Shown here: piece after piece, positions 1-10,425 of the stretch
Layout of the letters: every line of letters starts with the position of its first letter
Numbering within the stretch: position 1 is the first letter of the stretch
Assembly: GCF_016698665.1 (NCBI RefSeq)
Contig: NZ_CP068046.1
Coordinates: 806,001 to 870,000, forward strand
DNA length: 64,000 nt
Source: Devosia rhizoryzae
GTDB taxonomy: Bacteria > Pseudomonadota > Alphaproteobacteria > Rhizobiales > Devosiaceae
Direction: 5' to 3'
Notes under the pieces: model-generated
What the model saw: only the letters and a program-made list of their open reading frames with translations
What the model was told of the DNA's origin: nothing
The model's database searches: none
Translations under genes and position numbers: made by a program

Positions 1-50
1 TTGCCAACTACGCCGCGCCCATCTGCGGATGATTAAGAACGGGGCCGTTT

Positions 51-896
51 GTGAAGCTTGACGTTGTGAGCCAGTTCGCCAACCGGTCGATCCGGTTCGC
101 CCTCATTGGCCTTTTCGCTGCCGTGCTGACGGCCTGTTCCGGCGGTGGCCTTTTCGGGCCCCCCAAGCTCAAGGAAGATCCGATTGTTCCGGCGGCATCG
201 CTCTACCAGAGCGCGCTCAACGATATGGATCGCCAGTATTATCAGAGCGCGATCAAGAGCCTGGAAAAGCTTGAGCGCCAGCATCCGCGCGATCCGCTGA
301 CCGAAAAAGGCAAGCTGATGCTTGTCTATGCAAACTATCGCAGCGGTGAACTGGACGAGGCGGTGCTTGCCGCCGACCGGTACCTCGCGCTTTACCCCAA
401 CACCAAGGACGTGCCCTACGTTCTTTGGCTCAAGGCGACGGCCTACTTTGCGCAGATCAAGGACATTACCCGTGATCAGCAGCTGTCGCGAGACGCCATC
501 GATACTTATACGCTGCTGATCAACAACTATCCCAAGTCCGAACACGCTGCCGACGCCAAGGAAAAGCTCCTTGTCGCCTATGATCAGCTGGCCGGTAAGG
601 AAATGTCGGTTGGCCGCTACTACCTCGGCAATGGTCAATATGCCGCCGCCATCAACCGCTTCCGCGAAGTGGTGGAGACCTGGCAGACCTCGACCCATAT
701 CGAAGAAGCGCTGTATCGCCTGACCGAAGGCTACCTGCTGCTCGGCCTCACCAATGAAGCCATGTCCGCGGCGGCCGTGCTGGGTCACAACTATCCGTCG
801 AGCGAGTGGTACAAGCGTGCATTTGCACTCCTCGGCAAACAGGGCCTTGCGCCGCAGCTCAACTCGGGCAGCTGGCTGGCGGCGCATCGCCGCTGA
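51..896 (+). CDS. bamD: Outer membrane assembly lipoprotein BamD
   Basis: BamD is the essential lipoprotein partner of BamA in the complex that inserts beta-barrel proteins into the outer membrane. The 281-residue product starts with a lipoprotein signal peptide whose lipobox LTAC ends at Cys29. TPR-like helical repeats follow (for example the stretch with YYQSAIKSLEKLERQHP). The length is typical for the family. The start is a GTG with no strong ribosome binding site. In related bacteria lpxC lies just upstream; the first 32 bases here end in an in-frame TGA (30-32) that could be the tail of such a gene, but too little is visible to name it. A strong terminator follows at 920-944, separating it from recN. 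Confidence 0.93.
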   Translation: MKLDVVSQFANRSIRFALIGLFAAVLTACSGGGLFGPPKLKEDPIVPAASLYQSALNDMDRQYYQSAIKSLEKLERQHPRDPLTEKGKLMLVYANYRSGELDEAVLAADRYLALYPNTKDVPYVLWLKATAYFAQIKDITRDQQLSRDAIDTYTLLINNYPKSEHAADAKEKLLVAYDQLAGKEMSVGRYYLGNGQYAAAINRFREVVETWQTSTHIEEALYRLTEGYLLLGLTNEAMSAAAVLGHNYPSSEWYKRAFALLGKQGLAPQLNSGSWLAAHRR

Positions 897-919
897 TCCT
901 CAGCGTCAGGAATTGGATC

Positions 920-944
920 GGGCCCTGCGGGGCCCTTTCTTTTT
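920..944 (+). terminator. Rho-independent terminator after bamD
   Basis: GGGCCC (920-925) and GGGCCC (930-935) form a self-complementary stem around TGCG, followed by TTTCTTTTT. The position directly after the bamD stop fits termination of the bamD transcript. Confidence 0.8.
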
Positions 945-1054
945 AAGGGGATGCGCCGTGCACCCCGTTGCTATTTTGTTCTGCTCCGATATCATGCGCT
1001 TGTTTCGGCCCCTGGGCTGACAGACGCATCGGTTAGCCACGGGAAGCTACGCGC

Positions 1055-2725
1055 ATGCTCAACGCGCTTTCGGTCCGCAATATCGTCCTCATCGACCAGC
1101 TCGACCTGGCGCTCGACAACGGCATGACCGTGCTTACCGGCGAGACCGGTGCCGGCAAGTCTATCCTCCTGGACGCCATGACGCTGGCGCTCGGGGGCAG
1201 AGGCGACGCCTCGCTGGTGCGTCAAGGGCAGGAGAGCGGGCAGGTCGTGGCCGTGCTCGAACTTGCCGCGACGCATCCGGCACGCGCCCTGTTGCGCGAC
1301 AATGCCATCCCGGACGACGAGGATGTGATCCTCCGGCGCGTGCAGTTTGCCGACGGCCGCACGCGCGCCTTTATCAATGACCAGCCGGTTTCTGCCTCGC
1401 TGCTGCAAAAGGTCGGCAGCCAGATTGTCGAGATCCACGGCCAGCACGACGACCGCGCGCTGGTCGACGTGGCAACCCACCGTGCGGCCCTCGATGCCTT
1501 TGGCGAGTTAGCGAAGCCGGTGGCCGCCGTGCGCGACCTTTGGTCGGCGCTGGTCGAGGCGCAGCAATCGGTTTCGGAACAGCGGGCCCTGGTGGCCGAA
1601 GCCGTGGCCGCGGAAGATTATGCGCGCCATGCCGTCGAGGAACTCGGAAAGCTAAAGCCTGCTTTGGGCGAGGAAACCGAACTTGCCGAACGCCGGCAGC
1701 AGTTGCAGCAGGCGGAAAAGGCGTCGTCCGACGTGGTCGAGATCGACGAGATTCTCAACGGCCCCAATGCGCCCACGCCCGCACTTGCTTCATTGATGCG
1801 CCGATTGGCGCGCAAGATCGATACCGGCGCAACGCTGTTCCAGCCGATCGTTGATGCACTCGATGCGTCGCTCGTGACGCTGGATCGCACGACGGATGCG
1901 CTCGAGGAGCTCAAGCGAGAGATGGCCTTCGATCCGCGCGAGCTCGAGGAGGTCGAGGAGCGGCTATTCGCCTTGCGGGCCGCTGCGCGCAAGCATCAGA
2001 CCACGCCGGACGGCCTGGTCGAAGTTCTGGCAAAATACGAAAGCGACCTCGAAACGCTGCAAAGCGGAGAGAGCCGGCTCAAGGCGCTGGAAGCCGAAGA
2101 AGCGACCGCGCGGGCGCGCTATCGCGAGGCCGCGGACACCTTGAGCAATGGCCGCAAGAAGGCCGCCAAGGCGCTGAGCAAGGCGGTCGAGGCGGAATTG
2201 CCGGACCTTAAGCTGGGTAATGCCAAGTTCATCGTCGACCATCAGGTCGACAGCGACCGCGTCGCGGCTGCCGGTATTGACCAGATCGCCTTCCACGTTC
2301 AAACCAATCCGGGCACCGCGGCCGGGCCGCTGCTCAAGGTTGCCTCGGGCGGTGAGTTGAGCCGCTTCCTCCTGGCGCTCAAGGTGGTGCTGGCCGATCG
2401 CGGTTCGGCGCCGGTTCTGGTGTTCGATGAAATCGACACAGGCGTCGGTGGTGCCGTTGCAGACGCCATCGGCCGGCGGCTGGCGCGGCTTGCAAGCAAG
2501 GTTCAGGTGCTGACGGTCACCCATGCGCCGCAGGTGGCAGCGCGGGCCAACCGGCACCTGCTGATCGAAAAACAGATGGTCAAGGAGGGTCATTTCATGC
2601 GCACCCATGTTCGGCCGCTCGATACCGGAGCGCGGCAGGAGGAAGTCGCGCGCATGCTGGCGGGTGCGGAAATCACCGACGAAGCGCGCGCTGCTGCCAG
2701 CAAATTGCTGAGCACCGTGAAATAG
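1055..2725 (+). CDS. recN: DNA repair protein RecN
   Basis: RecN is an SMC-like ATPase that acts early in double-strand break repair. The 556-residue protein has Walker A GETGAGKS at residues 29-36, a long charged central coiled-coil region, the ABC signature SGGELSR near residue 430 and Walker B VLVFDEIDTGVGG near residue 454. This is the full head-coil-head architecture at normal length. The ATG at 1055 starts directly with the N-terminal head domain. No clear alphaproteobacterial LexA box (GTTC-N7-GTTC) is visible upstream, so SOS control cannot be read from the sequence. The bamD-recN-ligA order is common in Hyphomicrobiales. Confidence 0.96.
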   Translation: MLNALSVRNIVLIDQLDLALDNGMTVLTGETGAGKSILLDAMTLALGGRGDASLVRQGQESGQVVAVLELAATHPARALLRDNAIPDDEDVILRRVQFADGRTRAFINDQPVSASLLQKVGSQIVEIHGQHDDRALVDVATHRAALDAFGELAKPVAAVRDLWSALVEAQQSVSEQRALVAEAVAAEDYARHAVEELGKLKPALGEETELAERRQQLQQAEKASSDVVEIDEILNGPNAPTPALASLMRRLARKIDTGATLFQPIVDALDASLVTLDRTTDALEELKREMAFDPRELEEVEERLFALRAAARKHQTTPDGLVEVLAKYESDLETLQSGESRLKALEAEEATARARYREAADTLSNGRKKAAKALSKAVEAELPDLKLGNAKFIVDHQVDSDRVAAAGIDQIAFHVQTNPGTAAGPLLKVASGGELSRFLLALKVVLADRGSAPVLVFDEIDTGVGGAVADAIGRRLARLASKVQVLTVTHAPQVAARANRHLLIEKQMVKEGHFMRTHVRPLDTGARQEEVARMLAGAEITDEARAAASKLLSTVK

Positions 2726-2735
2726 GGCTATCTTT

Positions 2736-2870
2736 CTTCCCTTCTCCCCTTGTGGGAGAAGGTGCCCGAAGGGCGGATGAGGGGTGCCTGCAGCACCGGA
2801 TGCGCGGCGAGAACCCCTCACCCGTCTCGGCCTGCGGCCGATCCACCCTCTCCCACAGGGGGAGAGGGGA
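2736..2870. repeat. Large palindromic intergenic repeat between recN and ligA
   Basis: The left arm CCTTCTCCCCTTGTGGGAG (from about 2740) is nearly the reverse complement of the right arm CCCTCTCCCACAGGGGGAG (around 2848-2867). The arms enclose a segment with GCCCGAAGGGC-like and CACCCGTCTCGGCCTG stretches. Elements of this look are widespread intergenic palindromes in rhizobia and relatives. It fills almost the whole recN-ligA gap and may fold into a long RNA stem if transcribed. Confidence 0.75.
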
Positions 2871-2891
2871 GGCTCGGTGATAGTAACGTAG

Positions 2892-5114
<2,223 letters not shown>

Positions 5115-5126
5115 CGGGAGACTGAA

Positions 5127-6410
5127 ATGCGTCATCTGCCATTCGCCCTGGCTCTGCTATCTGCCCTCACGCTGCCCGCCGCGGCGAGCGAGTTTGGCGA
5201 TAAGGTGCGCGCGCATCTTTATGCCGGCACGCTGAGCGAAATGGGCGAGCAGATCGCGCCCGCCTGCGACGCCGGAGATGCCGAAGCCTGCTTTGCCTTC
5301 GGGCTTTCCGATCTCATCACCGGGTATGAGCAGACGGCGCAGATGCTCTACCGGCATGGCGCTGTTGCTCCTAACGCGCCGGCGCTGAGCCTGTTTCTCG
5401 GCACCGGGCTCGATACGCCGCCCGCGACAATAAACGCCGACGCCCGGCCCCTCGATTATGATGGGCTGGTGCAAATCCTTGATGATTTTGTGGTCACCCT
5501 TGGCCAGGCACGGGCGCATTTTGAGGCCGCCGGCAATGGCGACGCCTTTGTCATGCCGATCGATCCGCTTCGCGTGCGCATCGATCTTGACGGCAATGGC
5601 GCGGCTGAGCCCGGCGAGACGCTGGCAGTTGTGTTGCAGGCGGCGGGTGAACTAACCGAATTTCCTTCGCCCGATGAACCGCCGCCGGGGCACAAAACCA
5701 AGACCAAGAGCAAGGGCGCGCCGGACGCGACGATCGGCTTCGACAATGCCGATGCTATCTGGTTCGCGGGCTATTCCACACTTGTGTCCACGCCAGTCGA
5801 TTTCCTTTTGGCGCATGATTTCAGCCAGTTTTTCGACGCGTTCCTTCATCGCGTCTTCCCCCATGCGGGCCTTCCCATGGGCGGGCACTTGCCCGGCGGC
5901 ATGATGGTGATGGACCCTGAAAGCGACGCCTTCTTCGCCGATGTGATCGCCGCGATCCACGCTGCCGATTTCCCGGTCACCGATGCGGCGCGCCTCGCCA
6001 ATGTGCGGACGCGGCTGCTCGAGATTACAGCATTGTCGCGCCGCAACTGGGAATTGATCCTGGCCGAAACCGATGACGACAGGGAACTCGTGCCGTCGCC
6101 CACGCAGACGTCGCTGGTGCCCGACCGGCAGGTTACCCAGGACGTCGTCGATGCCTGGCTCGCCACGCTCGACACGGTGGACCTGGTGCTCGAGGGCGAG
6201 CTGCTGTTGCCGCATTGGCGGTTCGCGCAAGGTTTTGACCTCAAGCGCTACTTCGAGACGGCTACCGAGACCGATGCCGTCATGCTGTTTACGGGGCTCG
6301 GGGCATTGCCGTTTCTTGGCGATGGCCCGATCGCCGGCGCCGATGATTTCGCCGAAGCCAATCGGGTCTTCGGCGAGGACTGGCCGTTTTTCGCCCTCTG
6401 GTTCAACTAG
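5127..6410 (+). CDS. Secreted protein of unknown function
   Basis: A 427-residue protein with a clear signal peptide (hydrophobic LALLSALTLPAAASE, cleavage probably after AAAS). The mature part is acidic. It has a paired-Cys segment (IAPACDAGDAEACFAFG) and an EF-hand-like loop DLDGNGAAEPGE (about residues 153-164) that could bind calcium. A charged KTKTKSKG linker precedes a His/Met/Gly-rich stretch (HAGLPMGGHLPGGMMVMDPES). I do not recognise an enzymatic family. The ribosome binding site GGGAG precedes the ATG. It begins 12 bases after ligA and its stop codon abuts the next gene's upstream region, so the two secreted proteins are probably co-transcribed with ligA. Confidence 0.75.
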   Translation: MRHLPFALALLSALTLPAAASEFGDKVRAHLYAGTLSEMGEQIAPACDAGDAEACFAFGLSDLITGYEQTAQMLYRHGAVAPNAPALSLFLGTGLDTPPATINADARPLDYDGLVQILDDFVVTLGQARAHFEAAGNGDAFVMPIDPLRVRIDLDGNGAAEPGETLAVVLQAAGELTEFPSPDEPPPGHKTKTKSKGAPDATIGFDNADAIWFAGYSTLVSTPVDFLLAHDFSQFFDAFLHRVFPHAGLPMGGHLPGGMMVMDPESDAFFADVIAAIHAADFPVTDAARLANVRTRLLEITALSRRNWELILAETDDDRELVPSPTQTSLVPDRQVTQDVVDAWLATLDTVDLVLEGELLLPHWRFAQGFDLKRYFETATETDAVMLFTGLGALPFLGDGPIAGADDFAEANRVFGEDWPFFALWFN

Positions 6411-6428
6411 GTGCCTTCGGAGCTCCCC

Positions 6429-6896
6429 ATGCGTCTTGCTGCAATCGCCTCGATCGCTTTTCTCGCCCTTGCCAGGGCCGCTGCGGCGCAGCCTTTCGAC
6501 ACGCCCGAGGCGCTGCTCGAAGCCGTTTATGCGCCCTATTTCAGCGGTGAGTTCAGCGAGGATGAGGCCGAGTTCCGCTCCGAAGCGCTCAATGCACTCT
6601 ACGAGGCCGATGCGCAAAACACGCCGGAAGGCGAGATGGGCGCGCTGAGCTTTGATCCCTATATCGATGGGCAGGATTTCGAGATCGCCGAATTCGAGAT
6701 CGGCGAACCGCTGATCGATGGGGACACGGCCACCGTCGATGTCACCTTCACCAATTTCGGCGAGCCGCGCGCCATCACCTATGATCTCGTGTTCGAAGAC
6801 GGCAGCTGGAAAATCGACGACCTCGAAGGCGAGAACGCCGAGTTTTCCTACCGGCTGACGGAGATCTTTGCTGGGGTGGAAGACACAAGCGAGTAA
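6429..6896 (+). CDS. Small secreted protein, DUF3828-like
   Basis: A 155-residue acidic protein with an N-terminal signal peptide (AAIASIAFLALARAAAAQ). The mature part has an alpha/beta pattern ending in VTFTNFGEPRAITYDLVFEDGSWKIDDL, which resembles the SnoaL/DUF3828-type fold of periplasmic proteins; this is a resemblance by eye only. The ATG at 6429 is preferred over the GTG at 6411 because GGAG (6419-6422) sits six bases before it and the product then begins with a proper signal peptide. It lies 18 bases behind the preceding secreted protein, so the two may work together in the periplasm. No function can be assigned. Confidence 0.72.
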   Translation: MRLAAIASIAFLALARAAAAQPFDTPEALLEAVYAPYFSGEFSEDEAEFRSEALNALYEADAQNTPEGEMGALSFDPYIDGQDFEIAEFEIGEPLIDGDTATVDVTFTNFGEPRAITYDLVFEDGSWKIDDLEGENAEFSYRLTEIFAGVEDTSE

Positions 6897-6958
6897 CAGC
6901 GGTTCGCTGTCACCCCGGCCTGCGCCGGGATGACATCGAGCGTTCGGGAATTACGCGG

Positions 6959-8782
6959 CTAGATTGCGGCCGTTGCGCCCTTTAGCCACTCCTTGACCTC
7001 GCCGCTCACCAGCGGGCCGATCTCCGTCCATACTTTTGCGTGGAACGTGTTGAGCCAGTCGCGCTCCGCTCCGGTCAGCAGGTCCATCTCGATCAGACGC
7101 GTGTCGATGGGCGCCAGGGTCAGAGTTTCGAACTCGAGGTATCCTGGAAACGCCTCAGCCTCCTTGACCGCGACGAGGTTCTCGATGCGAATGCCGTATT
7201 CGCCGGCCTTGTAGTAGCCGGGCTCGTTGGAAACCACATTGCCTGGCTCGAAGGGCGTCGTGTAGCGCGAGGAGATGCCGACAGGCCCCTCATGCACGCC
7301 AAGGAAGGCGCCGACGCCGTGGCCGGTGCCGTGATTGTAAGTCACCCCGTCTTGCCAGAGGAACTGGCGCGCCAGGATGTCGATCTGGGCGCCATTGGTG
7401 CCGCGGGGGAAACGGGCGAGCGAAATGGCGATCATGCCCTTGAGCACCCGGGTATAGCGGTCCTTCTGCTCGGGGGTCGCCGACCCGGTAAAGAGCGTCC
7501 GGGTTATGTCGGTGGTACCCGACAAATATTGCGCGCCCGAGTCCACAAGCATGATCTCACCGGCATTGAGGGTCCGGTCGGTCTTCTTGGTCACCCGGTA
7601 GTGGACGATGGCGCCATTCGGCCCAGCGCCGGAGATGGTGTCGAAGCTGGCGTCGACGCAGGATTCTTCTTCGCGCCGGAAGGCCTCAAGGGCGGTGACG
7701 ATGCCGATTTCGGTCAGCGTGCCTTTGGGTGCTTCGCCATCGAACCAGTGCAGGAATTTCGCCAGCGCCACGCCATCGAGCTTATGGGCTTCGCCCATGC
7801 CGGCCAATTCGGCCTCGTTCTTGATCGACTTGGGGCCGAGCACCGGATCGCGCTTTTCGATCACCCGGGCACCCGCCTGGCGAAGCGTGTCAGCCACGGC
7901 GGCGGGAGCCGATTGCGGATCGACCAGCACGGCCTTCTTGCCCGAGCCGAGCTTTTCCAACGCCTTGGCGAGGCCGACGCTCTTTGCCACCTTGGCAATG
8001 CCATCCAGCGCCTTTTCGAGCTCCGGCGTGATCTTGGCCTTGTCGAGATAAAGCGTCGGCAGGCCCGACTGGGGCACGATGGCGAAGCCAAGCACAAAGG
8101 GGGTGTTGGGGACATCGCGGCCGCGCATGTTGAACAGCCAGCAGATCGATTCCGGCAACGTCAGCACCGCAGCGTCGGCGCCTTCCTTGACGAGGGTGTC
8201 GCGCAGATCGGCAATCTTGTCGGACGAGGTCTTTCCGGCACGGTTGTGGCCCAAAAATTCGATTGGGCTGAGCGGCGGGGCAGGGCGATCTTGCCAGACA
8301 TGGTCGACCAGATTGTCGTGCGGCACGACCTGGGCGTGACCGGCGAGCTTTTCGGTGATGTCGCGGATTTCACCGGGCGTGTGCAGCCAGGGATCATAGG
8401 CCAGCGTGCCGCCCTTGGGCACATAGAGCTTGATGTCCGCGCTGACGCCTCCCTGGCCGACCTCGTGAACGGTGATCTTGTTCGTGTCGGTCTGGACTGG
8501 CGCCTGGAGCGTGTAGCGGCTGTCGACGAAGAGACCGGCCTTCTTCATGCCGATCACCGCCATACCGGCCGAGCCGGTAAAGCCGGTGAGATAAGCCAGC
8601 CGCGCTTCGCTGGCCGGCACGGACTCGCCGCGATGCGCATCGGCGCGCGGAACAAGGAAGGCATCGACATGCGCCCACTGCATAGCGGCGCGCAGGTCGG
8701 CAAGGCGAGGCGCCACCTGGCTCGGGTCGGATTTTTCCTCGAAGCTCTGGAATTTAGCGGGCGGGAAGGCGGTGTCGGTCAT
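6959..8782 (-). CDS. pepP: Xaa-Pro aminopeptidase (aminopeptidase P, M24B family)
   Basis: Removes the N-terminal residue from peptides with proline in second position. The 607-residue length and three-part layout (two creatinase-like N-terminal domains, then the pita-bread catalytic domain) match the long aminopeptidase P type. The dimetal ligands are visible: Asp in LVDSGAQY, Asp in GTTDITRT, His in NHGTGHGVG, Glu in NEPGYY and Glu in RIENL. I chose the ATG at 8782 (MTDTAFPPAKF) because CAGGAA lies just upstream; the open frame extends another 15 codons. It is convergent with the secreted-protein pair, and divergent from the microproteins that follow. Confidence 0.93.
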   Translation of the reverse strand: MTDTAFPPAKFQSFEEKSDPSQVAPRLADLRAAMQWAHVDAFLVPRADAHRGESVPASEARLAYLTGFTGSAGMAVIGMKKAGLFVDSRYTLQAPVQTDTNKITVHEVGQGGVSADIKLYVPKGGTLAYDPWLHTPGEIRDITEKLAGHAQVVPHDNLVDHVWQDRPAPPLSPIEFLGHNRAGKTSSDKIADLRDTLVKEGADAAVLTLPESICWLFNMRGRDVPNTPFVLGFAIVPQSGLPTLYLDKAKITPELEKALDGIAKVAKSVGLAKALEKLGSGKKAVLVDPQSAPAAVADTLRQAGARVIEKRDPVLGPKSIKNEAELAGMGEAHKLDGVALAKFLHWFDGEAPKGTLTEIGIVTALEAFRREEESCVDASFDTISGAGPNGAIVHYRVTKKTDRTLNAGEIMLVDSGAQYLSGTTDITRTLFTGSATPEQKDRYTRVLKGMIAISLARFPRGTNGAQIDILARQFLWQDGVTYNHGTGHGVGAFLGVHEGPVGISSRYTTPFEPGNVVSNEPGYYKAGEYGIRIENLVAVKEAEAFPGYLEFETLTLAPIDTRLIEMDLLTGAERDWLNTFHAKVWTEIGPLVSGEVKEWLKGATAAI

Positions 8783-8903
8783 GGTTTTTCCTGACGCAAA
8801 GCCGGCTACTACATGCGCTGCCGGCATGGCTATCTTGTGTCATCAGCGCTGGTGCGGGCGCGGTTCGAACCTATCTTAAGGGCACAGGTCAAGGAGATGA
8901 AAA

Positions 8904-9035
8904 ATGAACAAGGGCAAGAATTTCTTTCGGCGCACCCTCGACGCCATTGTCGAAGGCCGCGCCCGCGAGGCTCAGCGCTTTGTCGATAGATACGAGCGCG
9001 ACCATGGCTTGCGCGACAAAATGAACGGCCGTTAA
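8904..9035 (+). CDS. 43-residue microprotein, first of a tandem pair
   Basis: ATG at 8904 is preceded by a perfect AAGGAG (8891-8896). The product MNKGKNFFRRTLDAIVEGRA... is 43 residues, basic, and looks like one amphipathic helix (about residues 7-32) with a short tail. It aligns over its whole length with the neighbouring 43-codon ORF at 9155, sharing K-N-x-F-R-x-x-L-x-x-(I/L)-(V/I)-x-(G/A)-R-x-R-E-A-x-R-x-V. Equal length, shared motif and good ribosome binding sites argue for real genes. It recalls other very short alphaproteobacterial proteins such as DUF1127 only in size and charge; the DUF1127 consensus is not present. Function unknown. Confidence 0.7.
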   Translation: MNKGKNFFRRTLDAIVEGRAREAQRFVDRYERDHGLRDKMNGR

Positions 9036-9121
9036 CCGCGGTCTGCACTTCCGGCATGGCAGGCTTGCCGGTGCGCCCCTAACCAGGGCAGCGCGAACAG
9101 CCTAGAGAGAGCAAGACGGCT

Positions 9122-9135
9122 ACCAAACGTTTGGT
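9122..9135. promoter_or_regulatory. Perfect 14-bp palindrome between the tandem microprotein genes
   Basis: ACCAAACGTTTGGT reads the same on both strands. It lies 19 bases before the start codon of the second microprotein and just upstream of its ribosome binding site. The symmetry and position suggest a dimeric repressor operator; the cognate regulator is not evident in the window. Confidence 0.55.
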
Positions 9136-9154
9136 CCGTCGCATGGAGTAGAAG

Positions 9155-9286
9155 ATGACTGAGAGCAAGAATGGTTTCCGCAGCGCATTGGGTGGCCTTA
9201 TCGACGCCCGGAGCCGCGAAGCCACCCGCCAGGTCAGCTATCGCATGCAGCACCAGCTGATCGGCGCAGTAACCAAGCGCCCGTAA
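9155..9286 (+). CDS. 43-residue microprotein, second of a tandem pair
   Basis: ATG at 9155 has GGAG six bases upstream (9145-9148). The product begins MTESKNGFRSALGGLIDARS and is 43 residues, the same length as the ORF 120 bases upstream, with which it shares the KNxFR...L...R-x-REA-x-R-x-V pattern. The last third (YRMQHQLIGAVTKRP) differs from the first copy, so the pair probably arose by an old duplication and diverged. A perfect 14-bp palindrome lies just upstream and a strong terminator just downstream (9321-9354), so this is a compact, separately regulated unit. Function unknown. Confidence 0.7.
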   Translation: MTESKNGFRSALGGLIDARSREATRQVSYRMQHQLIGAVTKRP

Positions 9287-9320
9287 GGCTGCTGCAGCAC
9301 TCGCTGACGATCAAGCCCCG

Positions 9321-9354
9321 ATCCCCGAAGCCTGCTTCGGGGATTTTGTTTTTT
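9321..9354 (+). terminator. Rho-independent terminator after the microprotein pair
   Basis: ATCCCCGAAG (9321-9330) pairs perfectly with CTTCGGGGAT (9335-9344) around a CCTG loop, followed by TTTTGTTTTTT. A strong canonical terminator. Confidence 0.88.
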
Positions 9355-9367
9355 GCGTTCGAGAAAG

Positions 9368-9485
9368 ACCCCCACCCAACCTCCCCCTGAAGTAGGGGGA
9401 GAGCCGCATCTCGCTTGTCGCCACTTCGGTGTTTGTCCACCGGACGCACTCCTCCCCCTACTTCAGGGGGAGGTTGGGTGGGGGT
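9368..9485. repeat. Long inverted repeat downstream of prmA
   Basis: The left arm begins ACCCCCACCCAACCTCCCCC (9368-9400, continuing through TGAAGTAGGGGGA). The right arm (9453-9485) is its nearly exact reverse complement. About 50 bases lie between. Each arm also contains its own small hairpin (TCCCCCTgaAGTAGGGGGA). The element sits between two converging transcription units. Confidence 0.8.
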
Positions 9486-9497
9486 CCTCCTAGCGAG

Positions 9498-10367
9498 TTA
9501 CCGCTTTTCCAGCACCAGCGTTGTCCAGTCCTTGCGCTTGAGATGATCGCGCAGGGTGAAGCCTGCCTTTTCATAAGCCTCGATGACGCCGTCGGCCTGG
9601 GTGTTGAGGATACCCGACAAAATCGCCGTGCCACCCGCCTGGGTGATGACGCCCATGCCCGGCGCCAGCTCCACGAGGGGGCCGGCCAGGATATTGGCGA
9701 CCACGAGATCGTAGGGTGCGCGTGCGGCAATGGCATGGTGGTCGAGACCGGTTGCGACCAGTGTGTCGATCAGACCGGCCACCTCGTTGTCGCGGGCATT
9801 GTCGTCCGTGGTGGTAACGGCGATGGGGTCGATATCGGTCGCCAGCACCTTCTTGCCGGTGCGCTTGGCAAGAGCGATGGCAAGGACGCCGGTGCCGGTG
9901 CCGACATCGATCATGGCGCTGGGGCTCTTGGTCTCGAGCACGGCCTCGATGGCTTCGAGGCACCCTGTCGTGGTCTCGTGGTGCCCCGTGCCGAAAGCCT
10001 GTGCCGCGTCGATGCGCATCGGCGTCAGCCCTTCGGGGATCGGCCCGGTTTCGTGGCTGCCATAAACATAGAAGCCACCCGCGATCACGGGCGCCAGGCC
10101 TTCAAGCGACTTGGCGACCCAGTTGACTTCCGGATCGATCGGCTCGACCGAGAACTGCACTGTGCCGCCCAGCACTTCCTGCGCCAGCGCGTTGAAGGCT
10201 TCGAGGTCGGGCGGGCTGTCGCAGGCGGCTTCAAACACCCATTCCCCGGTCTCTTCGTTTTCATGCGCCGAAGCGGTCAGCGCCAGCTCGTCGCGCTCTG
10301 CCACGGCGTCGACCAGGGCATAGGCCTGTTCCTTGGTGAGGGAAACGGAGAGCTGGTCGACGGACAT
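9498..10367 (-). CDS. prmA: Ribosomal protein L11 methyltransferase
   Basis: PrmA trimethylates ribosomal protein L11 with S-adenosylmethionine. The 289-residue protein has an N-terminal substrate-recognition domain, then the motif AFGTGHHETT that is diagnostic for PrmA (about residues 124-133). The SAM-binding loop DVGTGTGVLAIA, the acidic ATDIDPIA strand end and the catalytic-site motif VVANILAGPL follow. Length and motif order are standard. The ATG at 10367 is the first methionine. It stands alone, upstream of the YbjQ-type gene on the same strand but with opposite neighbours beyond. Confidence 0.95.
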   Translation of the reverse strand: MSVDQLSVSLTKEQAYALVDAVAERDELALTASAHENEETGEWVFEAACDSPPDLEAFNALAQEVLGGTVQFSVEPIDPEVNWVAKSLEGLAPVIAGGFYVYGSHETGPIPEGLTPMRIDAAQAFGTGHHETTTGCLEAIEAVLETKSPSAMIDVGTGTGVLAIALAKRTGKKVLATDIDPIAVTTTDDNARDNEVAGLIDTLVATGLDHHAIAARAPYDLVVANILAGPLVELAPGMGVITQAGGTAILSGILNTQADGVIEAYEKAGFTLRDHLKRKDWTTLVLEKR

Positions 10368-10425
10368 GAGTGGCCTCGGATTTGGTTCGAGGCCATTGAG
10401 GCAAGCTTGGCGCCTAAGTCAATGA

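Noticed and set aside
945..1054. LexA box before recN
   Set aside because: GTTC occurs once (in TTTTGTTCTGC), but no second GTTC follows at seven bases; the family expectation alone is not evidence.
7040..8794. Long open frame opposite the aminopeptidase P gene
   Set aside because: It is an antisense shadow: high-GC coding sequence often leaves long frames on the other strand. The minus-strand reading has all M24 metal ligands; the plus-strand reading has no domain pattern.
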